Assembly (NCBI RefSeq): GCF_009792795.1
Contig: NZ_VKHQ01000004.1
Location: 244,659 to 308,658 of the forward strand
Length of the DNA: 64,000 nucleotides
DNA from: Cognatiluteimonas profundi
GTDB lineage: Bacteria > Pseudomonadota > Gammaproteobacteria > Xanthomonadales > Xanthomonadaceae
Direction: 5' to 3'
The notes under the pieces are model-generated. The model was not told the DNA's origin, did no database searches, and was given only the letters and a program-made list of their open reading frames with translations. The stretch's first letter is position 1; each line of letters starts with the position of its first letter. The translations under genes were made by a program, and so were the position numbers. Below, piece after piece: positions 7,833 through 16,805 of the stretch.

Positions 7833-10022
7833 TTACTGGGCCCAGTGCGTCGGCAACTTGGATTCCGGCAACACCTCCGCCGTCAACTCCTGGTCCTGGA
7901 CCAGCAGGTTGGTGGCGTCGGCGAGGATGGCCGCCGACTCGCGCAACAGCGGGTCGGGGCGCTTCTCGGCCGCCTTCTCGCGCGCGGTCTCGGCGATGAT
8001 GTCGCGCTCGCCGACCTGCAGGCCATCGTCGGTCGCATCGTCGGCCAGCGGGTCCGTATCCAGCCCCAGCGCCTTGCGCTGTGCCTGGCGGTCGACTTCC
8101 TTGGCCGCCTGGCGGTCACGCTCGACGCGCCGCTCGGATTCGTTGAGCGAGACGTATTTCTTGGCGTGCTCGATGCGGAACTCGGCGACGTCCTGCGACC
8201 ACCACTGGAACTCCTTGTCCTTGGCCACGCGCGCGTCGTGCAGCGCATCGAGTTGCGGCAGGATCGGCGCAAAGTTGCCGTAACGCACGTGCGGCACCGC
8301 GGCGATCCGCGTCCACGGCAAGGCGTTGTCGTAGGTGCTCTCGCCGTATTCGGTCGCGTCGACCGACACCGGGAAGCGAACGTCGGGCACCACGCCCTTG
8401 TTCTGCGTGCTGCTGCCGCCAGGCAGGAAGAACTGCGCGATGGTCAGCTTCACCTGGCCGAAGTGCGTCTGCTCGTTCGACGGCCAGCGATCCAGGTCGA
8501 CGAGGTTCTGCACGGTGCCCTTGCCGAAAGTGGTCTCGCCGATGATCAGGCCGCGGCCGTAATCCTGGATCGCACCGGCGAAGATCTCCGACGCCGACGC
8601 CGAGCCGCGATTGGTCAGCACCGCGAGCGGGCCGTCCCACGCGACGCCAGCCTTGCTGTCGCCGTCCACGCTGACGCGACCGCCGGATTCACGCACCTGC
8701 ACCACCGGGCCCTTGTCGATGAACAGGCCGGTGAGATCCACCGCCTCGTCCAGCGATCCGCCACCGTTGTTGCGCAGGTCCATCACCACGCCGTCGACCT
8801 TCTGCGCACGGAACTGCTTGAGCAGGCGCGCGACGTCGCGCGTGGCCGATGCATAGTCGCCATCGTTGCTGCGGCGTCCTTCGAAGTCCTGGTAGAAACC
8901 GGGCAGCTTGATCACGCCGATGCGCTTGGCGGGAACGCCATTGGCGGCCGGGATCGTGATCGTCTCCGCCTTGGCCGCGTCCTCGGACAGCTTGATCTTG
9001 TCGCGGGTCAGCACGATGCGCACCGGCTTGCTGTCCAGCCCGGCCTCGGGCGGGATCACGTCCATGCGCACCTGGGTGCCCTTGGGTCCCTTGATCTTCT
9101 CGACGACGTCGTCGATGCGCCAGCCGATGACATCCTCCATCACGCCGCTCGTGCCCTGGCCGACGGCCACGACGCGGTCACCCGGCTTGAGCTTGTTGCT
9201 GCGCGCGGCCGGGCCACCGGGAACGACTTCGCGGATCAGCACCAGGTCGTCCTGCTTCTGCAGGACCGCGCCGATGCCTTCCAGCGACAGCGACATCGAC
9301 TGGTTGAAACGCTCGGCGGTGCGTGGATCGAAGTAGTCGGTATGCGGATCGATTGCCGACGTGTAGGCATTGAGGAAGCTCTGGAACGCGTCCTCGCCGT
9401 TGAGCTCGGCCACGGACGAATCGAGCGTCGCGTAACGCTTGTCCAGCGTCTTGCGGATGTCGTCCGGCTTCTTGCCGGCCAGCTTCAGCCGCAGCCAGTC
9501 GTTGCGGACGGACTCCTTCCACATGGTGTTGAGCGCGGCATCGTCGGCGGCCCAGGCCGCATCCTCGCGATCGTAGTACCAGCGGTCGTTGCCACTGAAA
9601 TCGAAGATGTCCTGCTTGAGCAGGCTGCGCGCGTACGCCGAGCGCTGGTCGACCCGCTGCTTGTAGCGGGCGAAGATGGCGAAGGCAGGGCCCATGTCGC
9701 CGCCCTTGATGGCGTCGTCCAGCGTGGTCTTGTATGGCGCGAAGCGGGCGATGTCCTGCGCGGTGAAGAACATCTTGCTGTTGTCCAGCGCTTCCAGGTA
9801 GCGCTTGAAGACGTCCGACGACAGCGTGTCGTCGAGCGCGCGCGGGCGATAGGCGTAACGGCTGTCCGACAGCAGACCGTAGACGAGCTTGGCGGTGGTG
9901 CCCTGCTCGACGGTCGGCCCGGAGGCGATCGCGGTGTCGGTGCCGGCGCTGCCAGGGGCGCGTGCCAGCAACGCCACGGGCGCGGCCAGTGCGAGGATCA
10001 ACAGGGGGTAATGCGCTTTCAT
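7833..10022 (-). CDS. prc: Carboxy-terminal processing (tail-specific) protease
   Basis: A 729-residue periplasmic serine protease of the S41/Prc family, which degrades or trims envelope proteins such as penicillin-binding proteins and murein hydrolases. The ATG at 10022 gives a signal peptide (KAHYPLLILALAAPVALLA). A PDZ domain lies near 245-330 (LEGIGAVLQKQDDLVLIREV). The catalytic Ser-Lys dyad sits in SASASEIFAGA (about 475) and GETTFGKGTVQ (about 500). A charged C-terminal region follows (Prc_C, DUF3340-like). The length is slightly above the E. coli enzyme (682). It lies 218 bp downstream of lipA on the same strand and probably has its own promoter. Placement beside the murein gene block fits its envelope role. 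Confidence 0.93.
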   Translation of the reverse strand: MKAHYPLLILALAAPVALLARAPGSAGTDTAIASGPTVEQGTTAKLVYGLLSDSRYAYRPRALDDTLSSDVFKRYLEALDNSKMFFTAQDIARFAPYKTTLDDAIKGGDMGPAFAIFARYKQRVDQRSAYARSLLKQDIFDFSGNDRWYYDREDAAWAADDAALNTMWKESVRNDWLRLKLAGKKPDDIRKTLDKRYATLDSSVAELNGEDAFQSFLNAYTSAIDPHTDYFDPRTAERFNQSMSLSLEGIGAVLQKQDDLVLIREVVPGGPAARSNKLKPGDRVVAVGQGTSGVMEDVIGWRIDDVVEKIKGPKGTQVRMDVIPPEAGLDSKPVRIVLTRDKIKLSEDAAKAETITIPAANGVPAKRIGVIKLPGFYQDFEGRRSNDGDYASATRDVARLLKQFRAQKVDGVVMDLRNNGGGSLDEAVDLTGLFIDKGPVVQVRESGGRVSVDGDSKAGVAWDGPLAVLTNRGSASASEIFAGAIQDYGRGLIIGETTFGKGTVQNLVDLDRWPSNEQTHFGQVKLTIAQFFLPGGSSTQNKGVVPDVRFPVSVDATEYGESTYDNALPWTRIAAVPHVRYGNFAPILPQLDALHDARVAKDKEFQWWSQDVAEFRIEHAKKYVSLNESERRVERDRQAAKEVDRQAQRKALGLDTDPLADDATDDGLQVGERDIIAETAREKAAEKRPDPLLRESAAILADATNLLVQDQELTAEVLPESKLPTHWAQ

Positions 10023-10240
10023 CGATGCTCTCGCGGCCTGTCGGGCCGGTGTTGGGACAATGGATCCAGGGGATTGGATGAACGACGGTGCTCTGCGCTC
10101 AGGCTGGCTTGTGCATGGACGGCTGGTAAGTGCCGAAAGTTGCAATCCAACCGATATGGACAATCTAACCGCCCGCGCTGGCCGTTGCGTGAATGCTGCC
10201 TGCGACGCGGATGCAGCGCCGATGATGCGGGCCGGCGCGG

Positions 10241-11242
10241 TCAGGCGGCGACGCCCGCCTCCATCGCCTGCTGGTCGGCGTGGTAGGACGAGCGAACCAG
10301 CGGGCCGGATGCGACGTGGCTGAAACCCAGCGACATGCCGAAGGTCTCCAGCGCCTTGAATTCGTCCGGCGTCCAGTAGCGCAGCACCGGGTGGTGGTGG
10401 GCGCTGGGCTGCAGGTACTGGCCGATGGTGACCATGTCGACGTCGTGCGCCCGCAGGTCGCCCAGGGTGGCCTGGACCTGCGCCAGGGTCTCGCCCAGGC
10501 CCAGCATGATCCCGGATTTGGTCGGCACGCCGGGGTGCTGCGCCTTGAACTGCTGCAACAGGCGCAGCGACCACGCATAGTCGGCGCCCGGGCGGACGTT
10601 CGGGTACAGGTCGGGCACCGTCTCGACGTTGTGGTTGAACACATCCGGCGGATTGCCCGCGAGGATCTCCAGCGCCCGCTCCATGCGGCCCTTGCCGCGG
10701 AAATCCGGCGTGAGGATCTCGATCTTCGTGCGCGGGCTGTCGCGGCGGATGGCGGCGATGCAGTCGACGAAGTGCTGGGCGCCGCCATCACGCAGGTCGT
10801 CGCGGTCGACACTGGTCACGACGACGTACTTCAGCCCCATGTCGGCGACGGTGCGCGCCAGGTTGTCGGGCTCGCTGGCATCGGGCGGCTTCGGCCGGCC
10901 GTGGGCGACGTCGCAGAACGAGCAGCGTCGCGTGCAGACCTCGCCGAGGATCATGAACGTGGCGGTGCCGTGGCCGAAGCATTCGTGGATGTTCGGGCAA
11001 CTGGCCTCTTCGCAGACGGTGACCAGGCGGTTCTCGCGCAATTTGGCCTTGAGCAGCGCCACCGAATTGCCCGATGGAATCCGCACGCGGATCCACGACG
11101 GCTTGCGCAGCACCGGCACATCGGCGAACTGCACCGGTGAGCGCGCGATCTTGTCGCCCGCCACCTGCTTTGCCCCGGGTTGCAGCGATGCCGGCTCGCC
11201 GATGACGGCCAGCGGGATGGTCTTGGTGGACGTGTCGCTCAT
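10241..11242 (-). CDS. lipA: Lipoyl synthase
   Basis: A 333-residue radical-SAM enzyme that inserts two sulfurs into octanoylated lipoyl domains. The auxiliary cluster ligands are C77, C82 and C88 ([12 protein letters not shown]). The radical-SAM cluster ligands are C103, C107 and C110 (CTRRCSFC). The C-terminal LVRSSYHAD supplies the conserved Arg-Ser-Ser-Tyr near the auxiliary cluster. The ATG at 11242 is preferred over an upstream start, which would add a low-complexity Arg/Ser leader. It starts four bases after the lipB stop, so the two are co-transcribed. Its product serves lipoylated enzymes such as the E2 encoded at 40132-41541. Confidence 0.97.
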   Translation of the reverse strand: MSDTSTKTIPLAVIGEPASLQPGAKQVAGDKIARSPVQFADVPVLRKPSWIRVRIPSGNSVALLKAKLRENRLVTVCEEASCPNIHECFGHGTATFMILGEVCTRRCSFCDVAHGRPKPPDASEPDNLARTVADMGLKYVVVTSVDRDDLRDGGAQHFVDCIAAIRRDSPRTKIEILTPDFRGKGRMERALEILAGNPPDVFNHNVETVPDLYPNVRPGADYAWSLRLLQQFKAQHPGVPTKSGIMLGLGETLAQVQATLGDLRAHDVDMVTIGQYLQPSAHHHPVLRYWTPDEFKALETFGMSLGFSHVASGPLVRSSYHADQQAMEAGVAA

Positions 11243-11246
11243 GCGA

Positions 11247-11951
11247 TCAGGCGGCCTGCGGTTCGGGGACGACGAGCTGCGGCGGCGCGGCCTCGTGCAT
11301 GCGCAGGCCAAACTCCGCGGCGAGGTGCTGCAACAACCGTGACTTGACGGTTTCGAGGCTGAAATCGGCGCGTTCGCCGCATCCGCATTCTAGCATCGAG
11401 GTCACCTGCAGCCCGGCGTAACCGCAGGGGTTGATCCGGGCGAAGGGCTCCAGGTCCATCGCCACGTTGAACGCCAGTCCATGGAAGCTGCAGCCGCGGC
11501 GGACGCGGATGCCGAGCGCGGCGATCTTGGCGCCGTCGACGTAGACGCCGGGCGCGCCCTCACGACGTGCGCCCGCGATGTCCCAGTCGGCCAGCGTGTC
11601 GATCAGCGCCTGCTCGATCCGCTGCACGTACTCGCGCACGCCCAGCTTCAGGCGGCGCAGGTCCAGCAACGGATAGGCCACGAGCTGGCCGGGGCCGTGG
11701 TAGGTCACCTGCCCGCCGCGATCGACGTGCAGCACGGGAATCCCGCCAGGCGCCAGCACGTGCTCGGGCCTGCCGGCCTGGCCGAGGGTGAACACGGGGT
11801 CGTGCTCGAGCAGCCACAACTCGTCGGGACTGTCTTCGCCACGGGCATCGGTGAAGCGCTGCATGGCCCGCCAGACCGGCTCGTAGGGCTGCCGCCCGAG
11901 GTCGCGGACGACACAGTCGCGCAGCGGCGATGCAGCCGTCAGATGGTCCAC
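11247..11951 (-). CDS. lipB: Octanoyl-(acyl-carrier-protein):protein octanoyltransferase
   Basis: A 234-residue enzyme that transfers octanoate from ACP to lipoyl domains, the step before LipA. Family motifs are present: [12 protein letters not shown] (78-89), the catalytic Lys in [14 protein letters not shown] (K142) and the acyl-accepting Cys in NPCGYAG (C176). The start is read as GTG 11951, which overlaps the end of the upstream ybeD-like gene by 13 bases; a later start is possible. The C-terminus has two nearby cysteines (MLECGCGE), not typical of the core family. The operon order is ybeD-lipB-lipA. Confidence 0.95.
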   Translation of the reverse strand: MDHLTAASPLRDCVVRDLGRQPYEPVWRAMQRFTDARGEDSPDELWLLEHDPVFTLGQAGRPEHVLAPGGIPVLHVDRGGQVTYHGPGQLVAYPLLDLRRLKLGVREYVQRIEQALIDTLADWDIAGARREGAPGVYVDGAKIAALGIRVRRGCSFHGLAFNVAMDLEPFARINPCGYAGLQVTSMLECGCGERADFSLETVKSRLLQHLAAEFGLRMHEAAPPQLVVPEPQAA

Positions 11952-12217
11952 TTCACTTCCGGGTGCTCGCGCAACACCGCGTGGGCAACCTCGTACTGCT
12001 CGCGCGACTCGGCGCGGAAACTGAGCTTGATCGACACGAACTTGCCGCCGCTGGATTCGCGCGTGGTCACCGTCTCGTGCAGGACCACCAGGCCGGCGGC
12101 TTCCAGCAGGGCCGGAATCTGTTCATCCAGGCCGCTGCCGGCCGGGCCCATGGCCGTGATCTCGAACTCGCCGGGAAACTGGAAGCCGTGATCGGGGTTA
12201 TCTGACTTGATATCCAT
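11939..12217 (-). CDS. ybeD: YbeD/DUF493-family protein
   Basis: A 92-residue cytoplasmic protein with an ACT-like fold family signature ([18 protein letters not shown] near the start, [20 protein letters not shown] in the middle). It is conserved directly upstream of lipB in many gammaproteobacteria; the function is unproven, with regulation of lipoylation suggested by context. The ATG at 12217 begins [12 protein letters not shown], matching the usual family start. It overlaps lipB by 13 bases. Confidence 0.9.
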   Translation of the reverse strand: MDIKSDNPDHGFQFPGEFEITAMGPAGSGLDEQIPALLEAAGLVVLHETVTTRESSGGKFVSIKLSFRAESREQYEVAHAVLREHPEVKWTI

Positions 12218-12357
12218 CCAGTAATTATGGGGCGCCGAGGCGAATCCCGCATGCGAAGTTGATGAACGCGCCGCCGCGCGCGGGAAACCCCGCTCGCTGG
12301 CTGCGGTCGGTAGCATTGCCGGCAACCGGCCAGCAGGCACGCATCGGACGACAGCGC

Positions 12358-12561
12358 ATGGACATGGCGACACTTCTGTGGGGCGTGGTGTTCGGGGCGA
12401 TCGGCGGCGGGTTCTTCATCTACGGCAAGCGGCAGGGCGCGCTGGTGCCGCTGGTCTGCGGCGTGGGGCTGATGGTATTTCCGTACTTCGTCTCCAACGC
12501 CTGGGCCACCGTGGCGGTGGGCGCACTGCTGATGGCGATCCCCTATTTCGTCCGGCTTTGA
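12358..12561 (+). CDS. Small two-helix membrane protein
   Basis: A 67-residue predicted membrane protein starting at ATG 12358 (MDMATLLWGVVFGAIGGGFF); a second in-frame ATG is at 12364. Two or three hydrophobic segments are separated by short charged loops (YGKRQG), and it ends in PYFVRL. Small proteins of this kind are common and uncharacterised in Xanthomonadaceae. It is the only rightward gene between two leftward operons (dacC and ybeD-lipB-lipA) and is followed by a strong hairpin terminator. Function unknown. Confidence 0.7.
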   Translation: MDMATLLWGVVFGAIGGGFFIYGKRQGALVPLVCGVGLMVFPYFVSNAWATVAVGALLMAIPYFVRL

Positions 12562-12570
12562 GCGCACGGA

Positions 12571-12594
12571 AAAGGCCGGCTTGCGCCGGCCTTT
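12571..12594. terminator. Bidirectional hairpin terminator
   Basis: Perfect 10-bp arms AAAGGCCGGC / GCCGGCCTTT around a TTGC loop. The A-rich and T-rich arm ends make it usable in either direction. It separates the small membrane gene from the 3' end of convergent dacC. Confidence 0.8.
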
Positions 12595-12624
12595 GTCCTG
12601 TTCACCTGCCGGCGCCAGCGGCGC

Positions 12625-13890
12625 TCAGACGGTGTCCCACCACATCCAGAACTCATCCCACAGGCGCTTGAAGAAGCCGCCTTCGGGCACCGCATTCAGG
12701 GCGATGAGCGGGCGCTCCGCCATCACCTTGCCGTCGAGCGTCACCTTCACCATGCCGATCTTCTGGCCCTTGGCGATGGGCGCCACCAGGGTCTTGGGCA
12801 CGATCATCGCCGGCTTGAGCCGGGTGTATTTGCCGCGCGGCATGCTGACCAGCATGGGCTCGGCCAGGCCGAGCTGGACTTCGTCGACCGTGCCCTTCCA
12901 GACCTTCTGCCTGGCGACCTGCACGCCGCCGTCGTAGAGCTTGTGGGTTTCGTAGAAGCGGAAGCCCCAGTTGAGCAGCGCCTGGGCGTCGTCGGCACGC
13001 TGCTTCTCGCTGGTATCGCCCAGCACCACGGCGATCAGTCGCTGGTCGCCGCGGATGGCCGATGCCATCAGGCAATAGCCGGCGTTGCTGGTGTGCCCGG
13101 TCTTGATGCCGTCGACGGTGGGATCGCGCCACAGCAGCAGGTTGCGGTTGGGCTGCGTGATCGGCCCGACGGTGAATTCCTTGATCTTGTTGTAGGCGTA
13201 TGAAACCGGGAAATCATGGATCAGCGCGCGCCCGAGCCGCGCCAGGTCGTGCGCCGTCGAGTAGTGGCCCTCGGCCGACAGCCCGTGCGGATTGACGAAG
13301 TGCGAATCCTTCATGCCGATGCGCGCGGCGTAGGCGTTCATCAGCGCCGCGAACGATTCCTCGCTGCCGGCGATGTGCTCGGCCAGCGCGATCGCGGCGT
13401 CGTTGCCGGACTGCACCACCATGCCCTTTTCCATTTCCACCAGCGGCGCGGTCTTGTTGACCGGGAAACCGCTGTAGCTGCCCTCGGTGCCGGCGCCGCC
13501 TTCGCGCCAGGCGTGCTCGGTCATCATCACCTGATCGTCGGCATGGACCTTGCCGGCCGCCATTTCCGAGGCGACGACGTACGACGTCATCACCTTGGTG
13601 ATGCTCGCCGGCTCATGTCGGGTGTCGTAGTTCTCGCCAGCCAGGACCTGGCCGGTGGCGTAGTCCATCAGGATCCAGGCGGCCGAGGTCTTCGGCGCGG
13701 GCGGCGGCGGGATCGGCAGGTTGTCGCTCAAGGCCGCCGGGCGTGGCGCCGCAGGCTGGGGCAGGGCCGGCGTCTGCGCGAAGGCGAGCCCGACCAGCAG
13801 CGTGGTGGTCGCGACGAGCGCGACCCCGACCGACTTCAACAAGCGCGACTGCGGCTGGCGGCGGGGGGTGGACTTGGAAACAGGATTCAT
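12625..13890 (-). CDS. dacC: D-alanyl-D-alanine carboxypeptidase (PBP5/6 family)
   Basis: A 421-residue penicillin-binding protein that trims the terminal D-Ala of murein pentapeptides. After a basic N-terminus and a signal peptide (SVGVALVATTTLLVGLAFAQ), a Pro-rich linker (43-67) precedes the catalytic domain. The catalytic motifs are SITK (96-99), SGN (161-163) and KTG (263-265). A PBP5_C beta domain follows, and the C-terminal GGFFKRLWDEFWMWWD is an amphipathic membrane anchor, as in DacA/DacC. The start at ATG 13890 places the signal peptide correctly. It lies 61 bp downstream of rlpA in the same leftward murein block. Confidence 0.94.
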   Translation of the reverse strand: MNPVSKSTPRRQPQSRLLKSVGVALVATTTLLVGLAFAQTPALPQPAAPRPAALSDNLPIPPPPAPKTSAAWILMDYATGQVLAGENYDTRHEPASITKVMTSYVVASEMAAGKVHADDQVMMTEHAWREGGAGTEGSYSGFPVNKTAPLVEMEKGMVVQSGNDAAIALAEHIAGSEESFAALMNAYAARIGMKDSHFVNPHGLSAEGHYSTAHDLARLGRALIHDFPVSYAYNKIKEFTVGPITQPNRNLLLWRDPTVDGIKTGHTSNAGYCLMASAIRGDQRLIAVVLGDTSEKQRADDAQALLNWGFRFYETHKLYDGGVQVARQKVWKGTVDEVQLGLAEPMLVSMPRGKYTRLKPAMIVPKTLVAPIAKGQKIGMVKVTLDGKVMAERPLIALNAVPEGGFFKRLWDEFWMWWDTV

Positions 13891-13951
13891 CAAGACAACG
13901 GACTCCGATGGCCGGCCGTCCGTGACCGGGTATGAAAAAGAAGGCGAGAGT

Positions 13952-15340
13952 CTACTCGCGCACGCGCTGCGGCTGACCGAAACCCAGACCCTGGATGCGC
14001 GCCACGAGTTCCTGCGCACCGGCGGTATCGACCGGACCGACGCGCAGCCGCCAGACCTTGCGGCCGTTGGCATCGGCATCGAGCAGCCGGGCCCCGGCGA
14101 TGCCGGCGCCGGTCAGGAGCGTCAAGGCGTGTTCGGCATTGGCGCGCGCGGCAAAACTGGCGACCTGGTAGGTGACGCCAGGGCCGCCGCCGGCGACGAC
14201 CGCCGCCGTGGCTTGCGTGGGCGGCGCGTTGCCGACATCGACCGGCAGCGCAGCGCGGGTGGCAGCAGCCGGCGCAGTGGCGGCAACAGGCCGGGACGCT
14301 GCAGGCATGCGCATCGGCTTGCCGGTGGCGACGCGCATGCTGCGCGCGCGCATCCAGGCGTCGAATTCATCGGCCGTCATGGTGCGGCCGTCCTGGCGCA
14401 TGTCGAAGCGTTCGCCGGCGGGGTTGGGCGTGGTCGCGGCCGCTGCGGCGGGAGCGCCAGATGTTGTCGGTGCCACCCCGGCCTGCGGCGGGCGCTCGCT
14501 GGCGTTGGCCGTGGCAATCGGCAGATGGGCCACCAGCGAGTCGATGGCGGTGCGCGTCGGCGACATGGCGGCCGGGCGGCCCGTGGCCACGTGCACGCCG
14601 GGCGGCAAGGTTGCAGGATTCGAAGCAGGCACCGTCGGCACGGATGCCGCGGCCACGGCGTCGTAGGGCTCGCGTGCGTTCTCGCCGGCGCTCAGGCCCT
14701 TCACTTCGACGCGCGCGGTGCCCGCGCGATCGACACCCAGCTTCACCGCCGCGGCGTAGCTCAGGTCGATGATGCGGCCGGCGTGGAATGGCCCGCGATC
14801 GTTGACGCGCACCACGACCGACTTGCCGTTGGACAGGTTGGTGACACGCGCGTAGCTGGGCAGCGGCAGCGTCTTGTGCGCGGCGCTGAAGGCGTACATG
14901 TCGTACACCTCCAGGTTGGAGGTGCGACGGCCGTGGAATTTGTTGCCGTAGAACGACGCCAGCCCCACCTCGTCGTACTTCGCGGGATCATCGATGACGG
15001 AGTAGGTCTGTCCGAGCACCTGGTAGGGCGAGCGGTTGCCATAACGTGATCGCGGCTCGGCCCTGACCTCCGGCTCGGGAATCGAATCCACATCGGCCAG
15101 GCCATCCGGCGCGCTGTCCTGGATCTCCGGCGCGTACAGGCCGCCGCGCGTGTAGTTTCCGCGCTTGCTCAGGTCCTCCTGCGCCGGCGCGTACGGCGAA
15201 CGGCGCACGACGACGGACCCGGTGTCGGGCACGGATCGCGGCGCCTGCACGCGGGTGACTGCGGGTGCCGAGGGCTTGACGTGCCCGCCACTGCAGGCGG
15301 CCAGCGCCAGGGCCATGGCAGCCAGCGCCAGCGCCTTCAT
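13952..15340 (-). CDS. rlpA: RlpA-family septal-ring lipoprotein/lytic transglycosylase with SPOR domain
   Basis: A 462-residue lipoprotein. The signal sequence ends in LALAAC (Cys16). A double-psi beta-barrel (about 125-205) contains GLASFYGNKFHGRRTS, the conserved VRVNDRGPF and GRIIDLSYAAA, including the Asp and His expected for RlpA activity on denuded glycan. A low-complexity Ala/Pro/Thr linker of some 180 residues follows, and then a C-terminal SPOR domain (YQVASFAARANAEHAL), which binds denuded septal glycan. The ATG overlaps the mltB TGA by 4 bases (15337-15340), so the two murein hydrolases are translationally coupled. The linker is long for the family. Confidence 0.92.
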   Translation of the reverse strand: MKALALAAMALALAACSGGHVKPSAPAVTRVQAPRSVPDTGSVVVRRSPYAPAQEDLSKRGNYTRGGLYAPEIQDSAPDGLADVDSIPEPEVRAEPRSRYGNRSPYQVLGQTYSVIDDPAKYDEVGLASFYGNKFHGRRTSNLEVYDMYAFSAAHKTLPLPSYARVTNLSNGKSVVVRVNDRGPFHAGRIIDLSYAAAVKLGVDRAGTARVEVKGLSAGENAREPYDAVAAASVPTVPASNPATLPPGVHVATGRPAAMSPTRTAIDSLVAHLPIATANASERPPQAGVAPTTSGAPAAAAATTPNPAGERFDMRQDGRTMTADEFDAWMRARSMRVATGKPMRMPAASRPVAATAPAAATRAALPVDVGNAPPTQATAAVVAGGGPGVTYQVASFAARANAEHALTLLTGAGIAGARLLDADANGRKVWRLRVGPVDTAGAQELVARIQGLGFGQPQRVRE

Positions 15341-16434
15341 CCGCCGCTGCCCGTCCGGATCGCCTGCGCCAGCTGGTGCACCGCCAGCGCGTACATCGGC
15401 GAATGGTTGTAACGGGTGATCACGTAGAAGTTGCGATAACCGAGCCAGTACTCCTTGCCCGTTTCGCCATCGAGTGTCAGCAAGGTCGCGCCCTCTTCGA
15501 CTGGCTGCCCCGGTTGCGGACGGTACCCCTGCCGCGCCAGGGTTGCCAGTGGATAGACCGGATCGATCGTCGGCGGGGTGAAATCCGCCGCCATCGCATC
15601 GCGCGTCGCCGGCGCCGCCACGGCGCCACCGCGCTTCCAGCCGTGCGCCACGAAGTAATTCGCAATCGAGGCGAACACGTCCTGCTTGTCGTTGATCAGG
15701 TCGCGCCGGCCATCGCCATCGCCGTCCTTGCCCCACAAGCGGTAGCTGGACGGCATGAACTGTCCCAGGCCCATCGCGCCGGCGTAACTGCCGGTAAGCG
15801 CGGCCACGTCGAGGTGTTCGTCCCTGCCCAGCGCGAACAACTGGGCAAGCTCACCGGCGAAGAACGGCGCCCGCTTCGGGTAGCCAAACGCCAGCGAATA
15901 CAGCGCATCCAGCACGCGGTAGCTGCCGGTGTTCTGCCCGTAGTTGGTTTCCACGCCGATGATCGCGACGATGTATTCGGCAGGCACGCCGGTCTGCGCC
16001 GAAATCCTGTCCAGCGCCGCGCGGTTGTCGTTGTAGAAGGCGATGCCGCCGGCGATGCGTGCGTCGTTGAGGAAGATCGGCCGGTAGTCGCGCCACGGGC
16101 GCACGGCTTCGGCGGGACGCGAAATGATGTCGACCGTGCGCTGCAGGAACTGCGCCTTGCCCAGGCCATCGCGCACCACCTGCGGATCGATGCCGTAGGT
16201 GCTGGCCGTGTAGTCGACGAAGGCATCGATGCGCTGCGGCTGCGGCAGCAGCGGGTCGGTCACGCTCGCCGGCGCCAGTGGTCGCTCGGGCGGTTGCGGG
16301 ACCGACGGCAGCAGGACCGCGGCCGGTGCGGCGACAGGCGGTTGCGGTTGGGGGGCCGGTGCGGGGCGCTGCACCGGCGTTGCGCAGGCGGCGAGCACGA
16401 ACGGAATTGTGAGGAAGAGTACGCGTCGATTCAT
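15337..16434 (-). CDS. mltB: Membrane-bound lytic murein transglycosylase B
   Basis: A 365-residue outer-membrane lipoprotein with lipobox VLAAC (Cys17), a Pro/Ala-rich linker (20-60) and an SLT_2 catalytic domain. The catalytic Glu lies in AIIGVETNYGQNTG (about residue 183), followed by GAMGLGQFMPSSYRLWG, DGDGRRDL and DVFASIANYFVAHGWKRGG. It cleaves glycan strands to 1,6-anhydro-muropeptides. It is coupled to rlpA by an ATGA overlap. The rodA stop is 371 bp upstream and separated by a hairpin element, so mltB-rlpA-dacC may be a sub-operon with its own promoter. Confidence 0.93.
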   Translation of the reverse strand: MNRRVLFLTIPFVLAACATPVQRPAPAPQPQPPVAAPAAVLLPSVPQPPERPLAPASVTDPLLPQPQRIDAFVDYTASTYGIDPQVVRDGLGKAQFLQRTVDIISRPAEAVRPWRDYRPIFLNDARIAGGIAFYNDNRAALDRISAQTGVPAEYIVAIIGVETNYGQNTGSYRVLDALYSLAFGYPKRAPFFAGELAQLFALGRDEHLDVAALTGSYAGAMGLGQFMPSSYRLWGKDGDGDGRRDLINDKQDVFASIANYFVAHGWKRGGAVAAPATRDAMAADFTPPTIDPVYPLATLARQGYRPQPGQPVEEGATLLTLDGETGKEYWLGYRNFYVITRYNHSPMYALAVHQLAQAIRTGSGG

Positions 16435-16805
16435 CGGCGCGAGGGTAGCACGGGGCTTCGCACGCTCGACCGTTCTGCGTTTGCGCGAAACGCCTGTGAT
16501 CCATTGCGTCGCCGCGTCAATGCCGGGCAGCTGCGCTGCAAACGCTTCCGCCGTTGGCGGGTTACTTTTCTTTGAGAGCCGCAAAGAAAAGTAACCAAAA
16601 GAAAGCGGCTTTTCCCCGATCAGGGCTGACTCGCCCCATGGGTTTCCTGGAGGATTTCCAGACTCGCCATCCATGGCTCGGCTGGAAACGGCGCACGTCC
16701 TGTGCGCCGCCCCTTCGGGGTCTTGCACAGGGTGACGCTTGCCGTCTTTTCACAAGCGCTGGTCACCAGGCCCCCTCGCCGCCAGGATTCCGCAGGGCCG
16801 CAAGG
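16435..16805. other. Intergenic region between rodA and mltB carrying a hairpin element
   Basis: 371 bp without a convincing gene. It holds a long perfect inverted repeat (16560-16596). About 200 bp of sequence next to it is atypical of coding DNA and, as I recall, resembles dispersed intergenic elements in Lysobacter/Xanthomonas. Short ORFs on both strands have no plausible start context. Confidence 0.55.
16560..16596. repeat. 15-bp perfect inverted repeat, AT-rich arms
   Basis: Arms GGTTACTTTTCTTTG and CAAAGAAAAGTAACC are exact reverse complements around a 7-base loop (AGAGCCG). The arms are much more AT-rich than the surroundings. On the minus strand, where rodA transcription arrives, it could fold and terminate or process the mrd operon message ahead of mltB. 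Confidence 0.75.

Noticed and set aside
10023..10240. Rightward small ORF between prc and lipA
   Set aside because: Low-complexity frame without a ribosome-binding site that runs into the lipA 3' end in antisense; more likely the prc upstream region.
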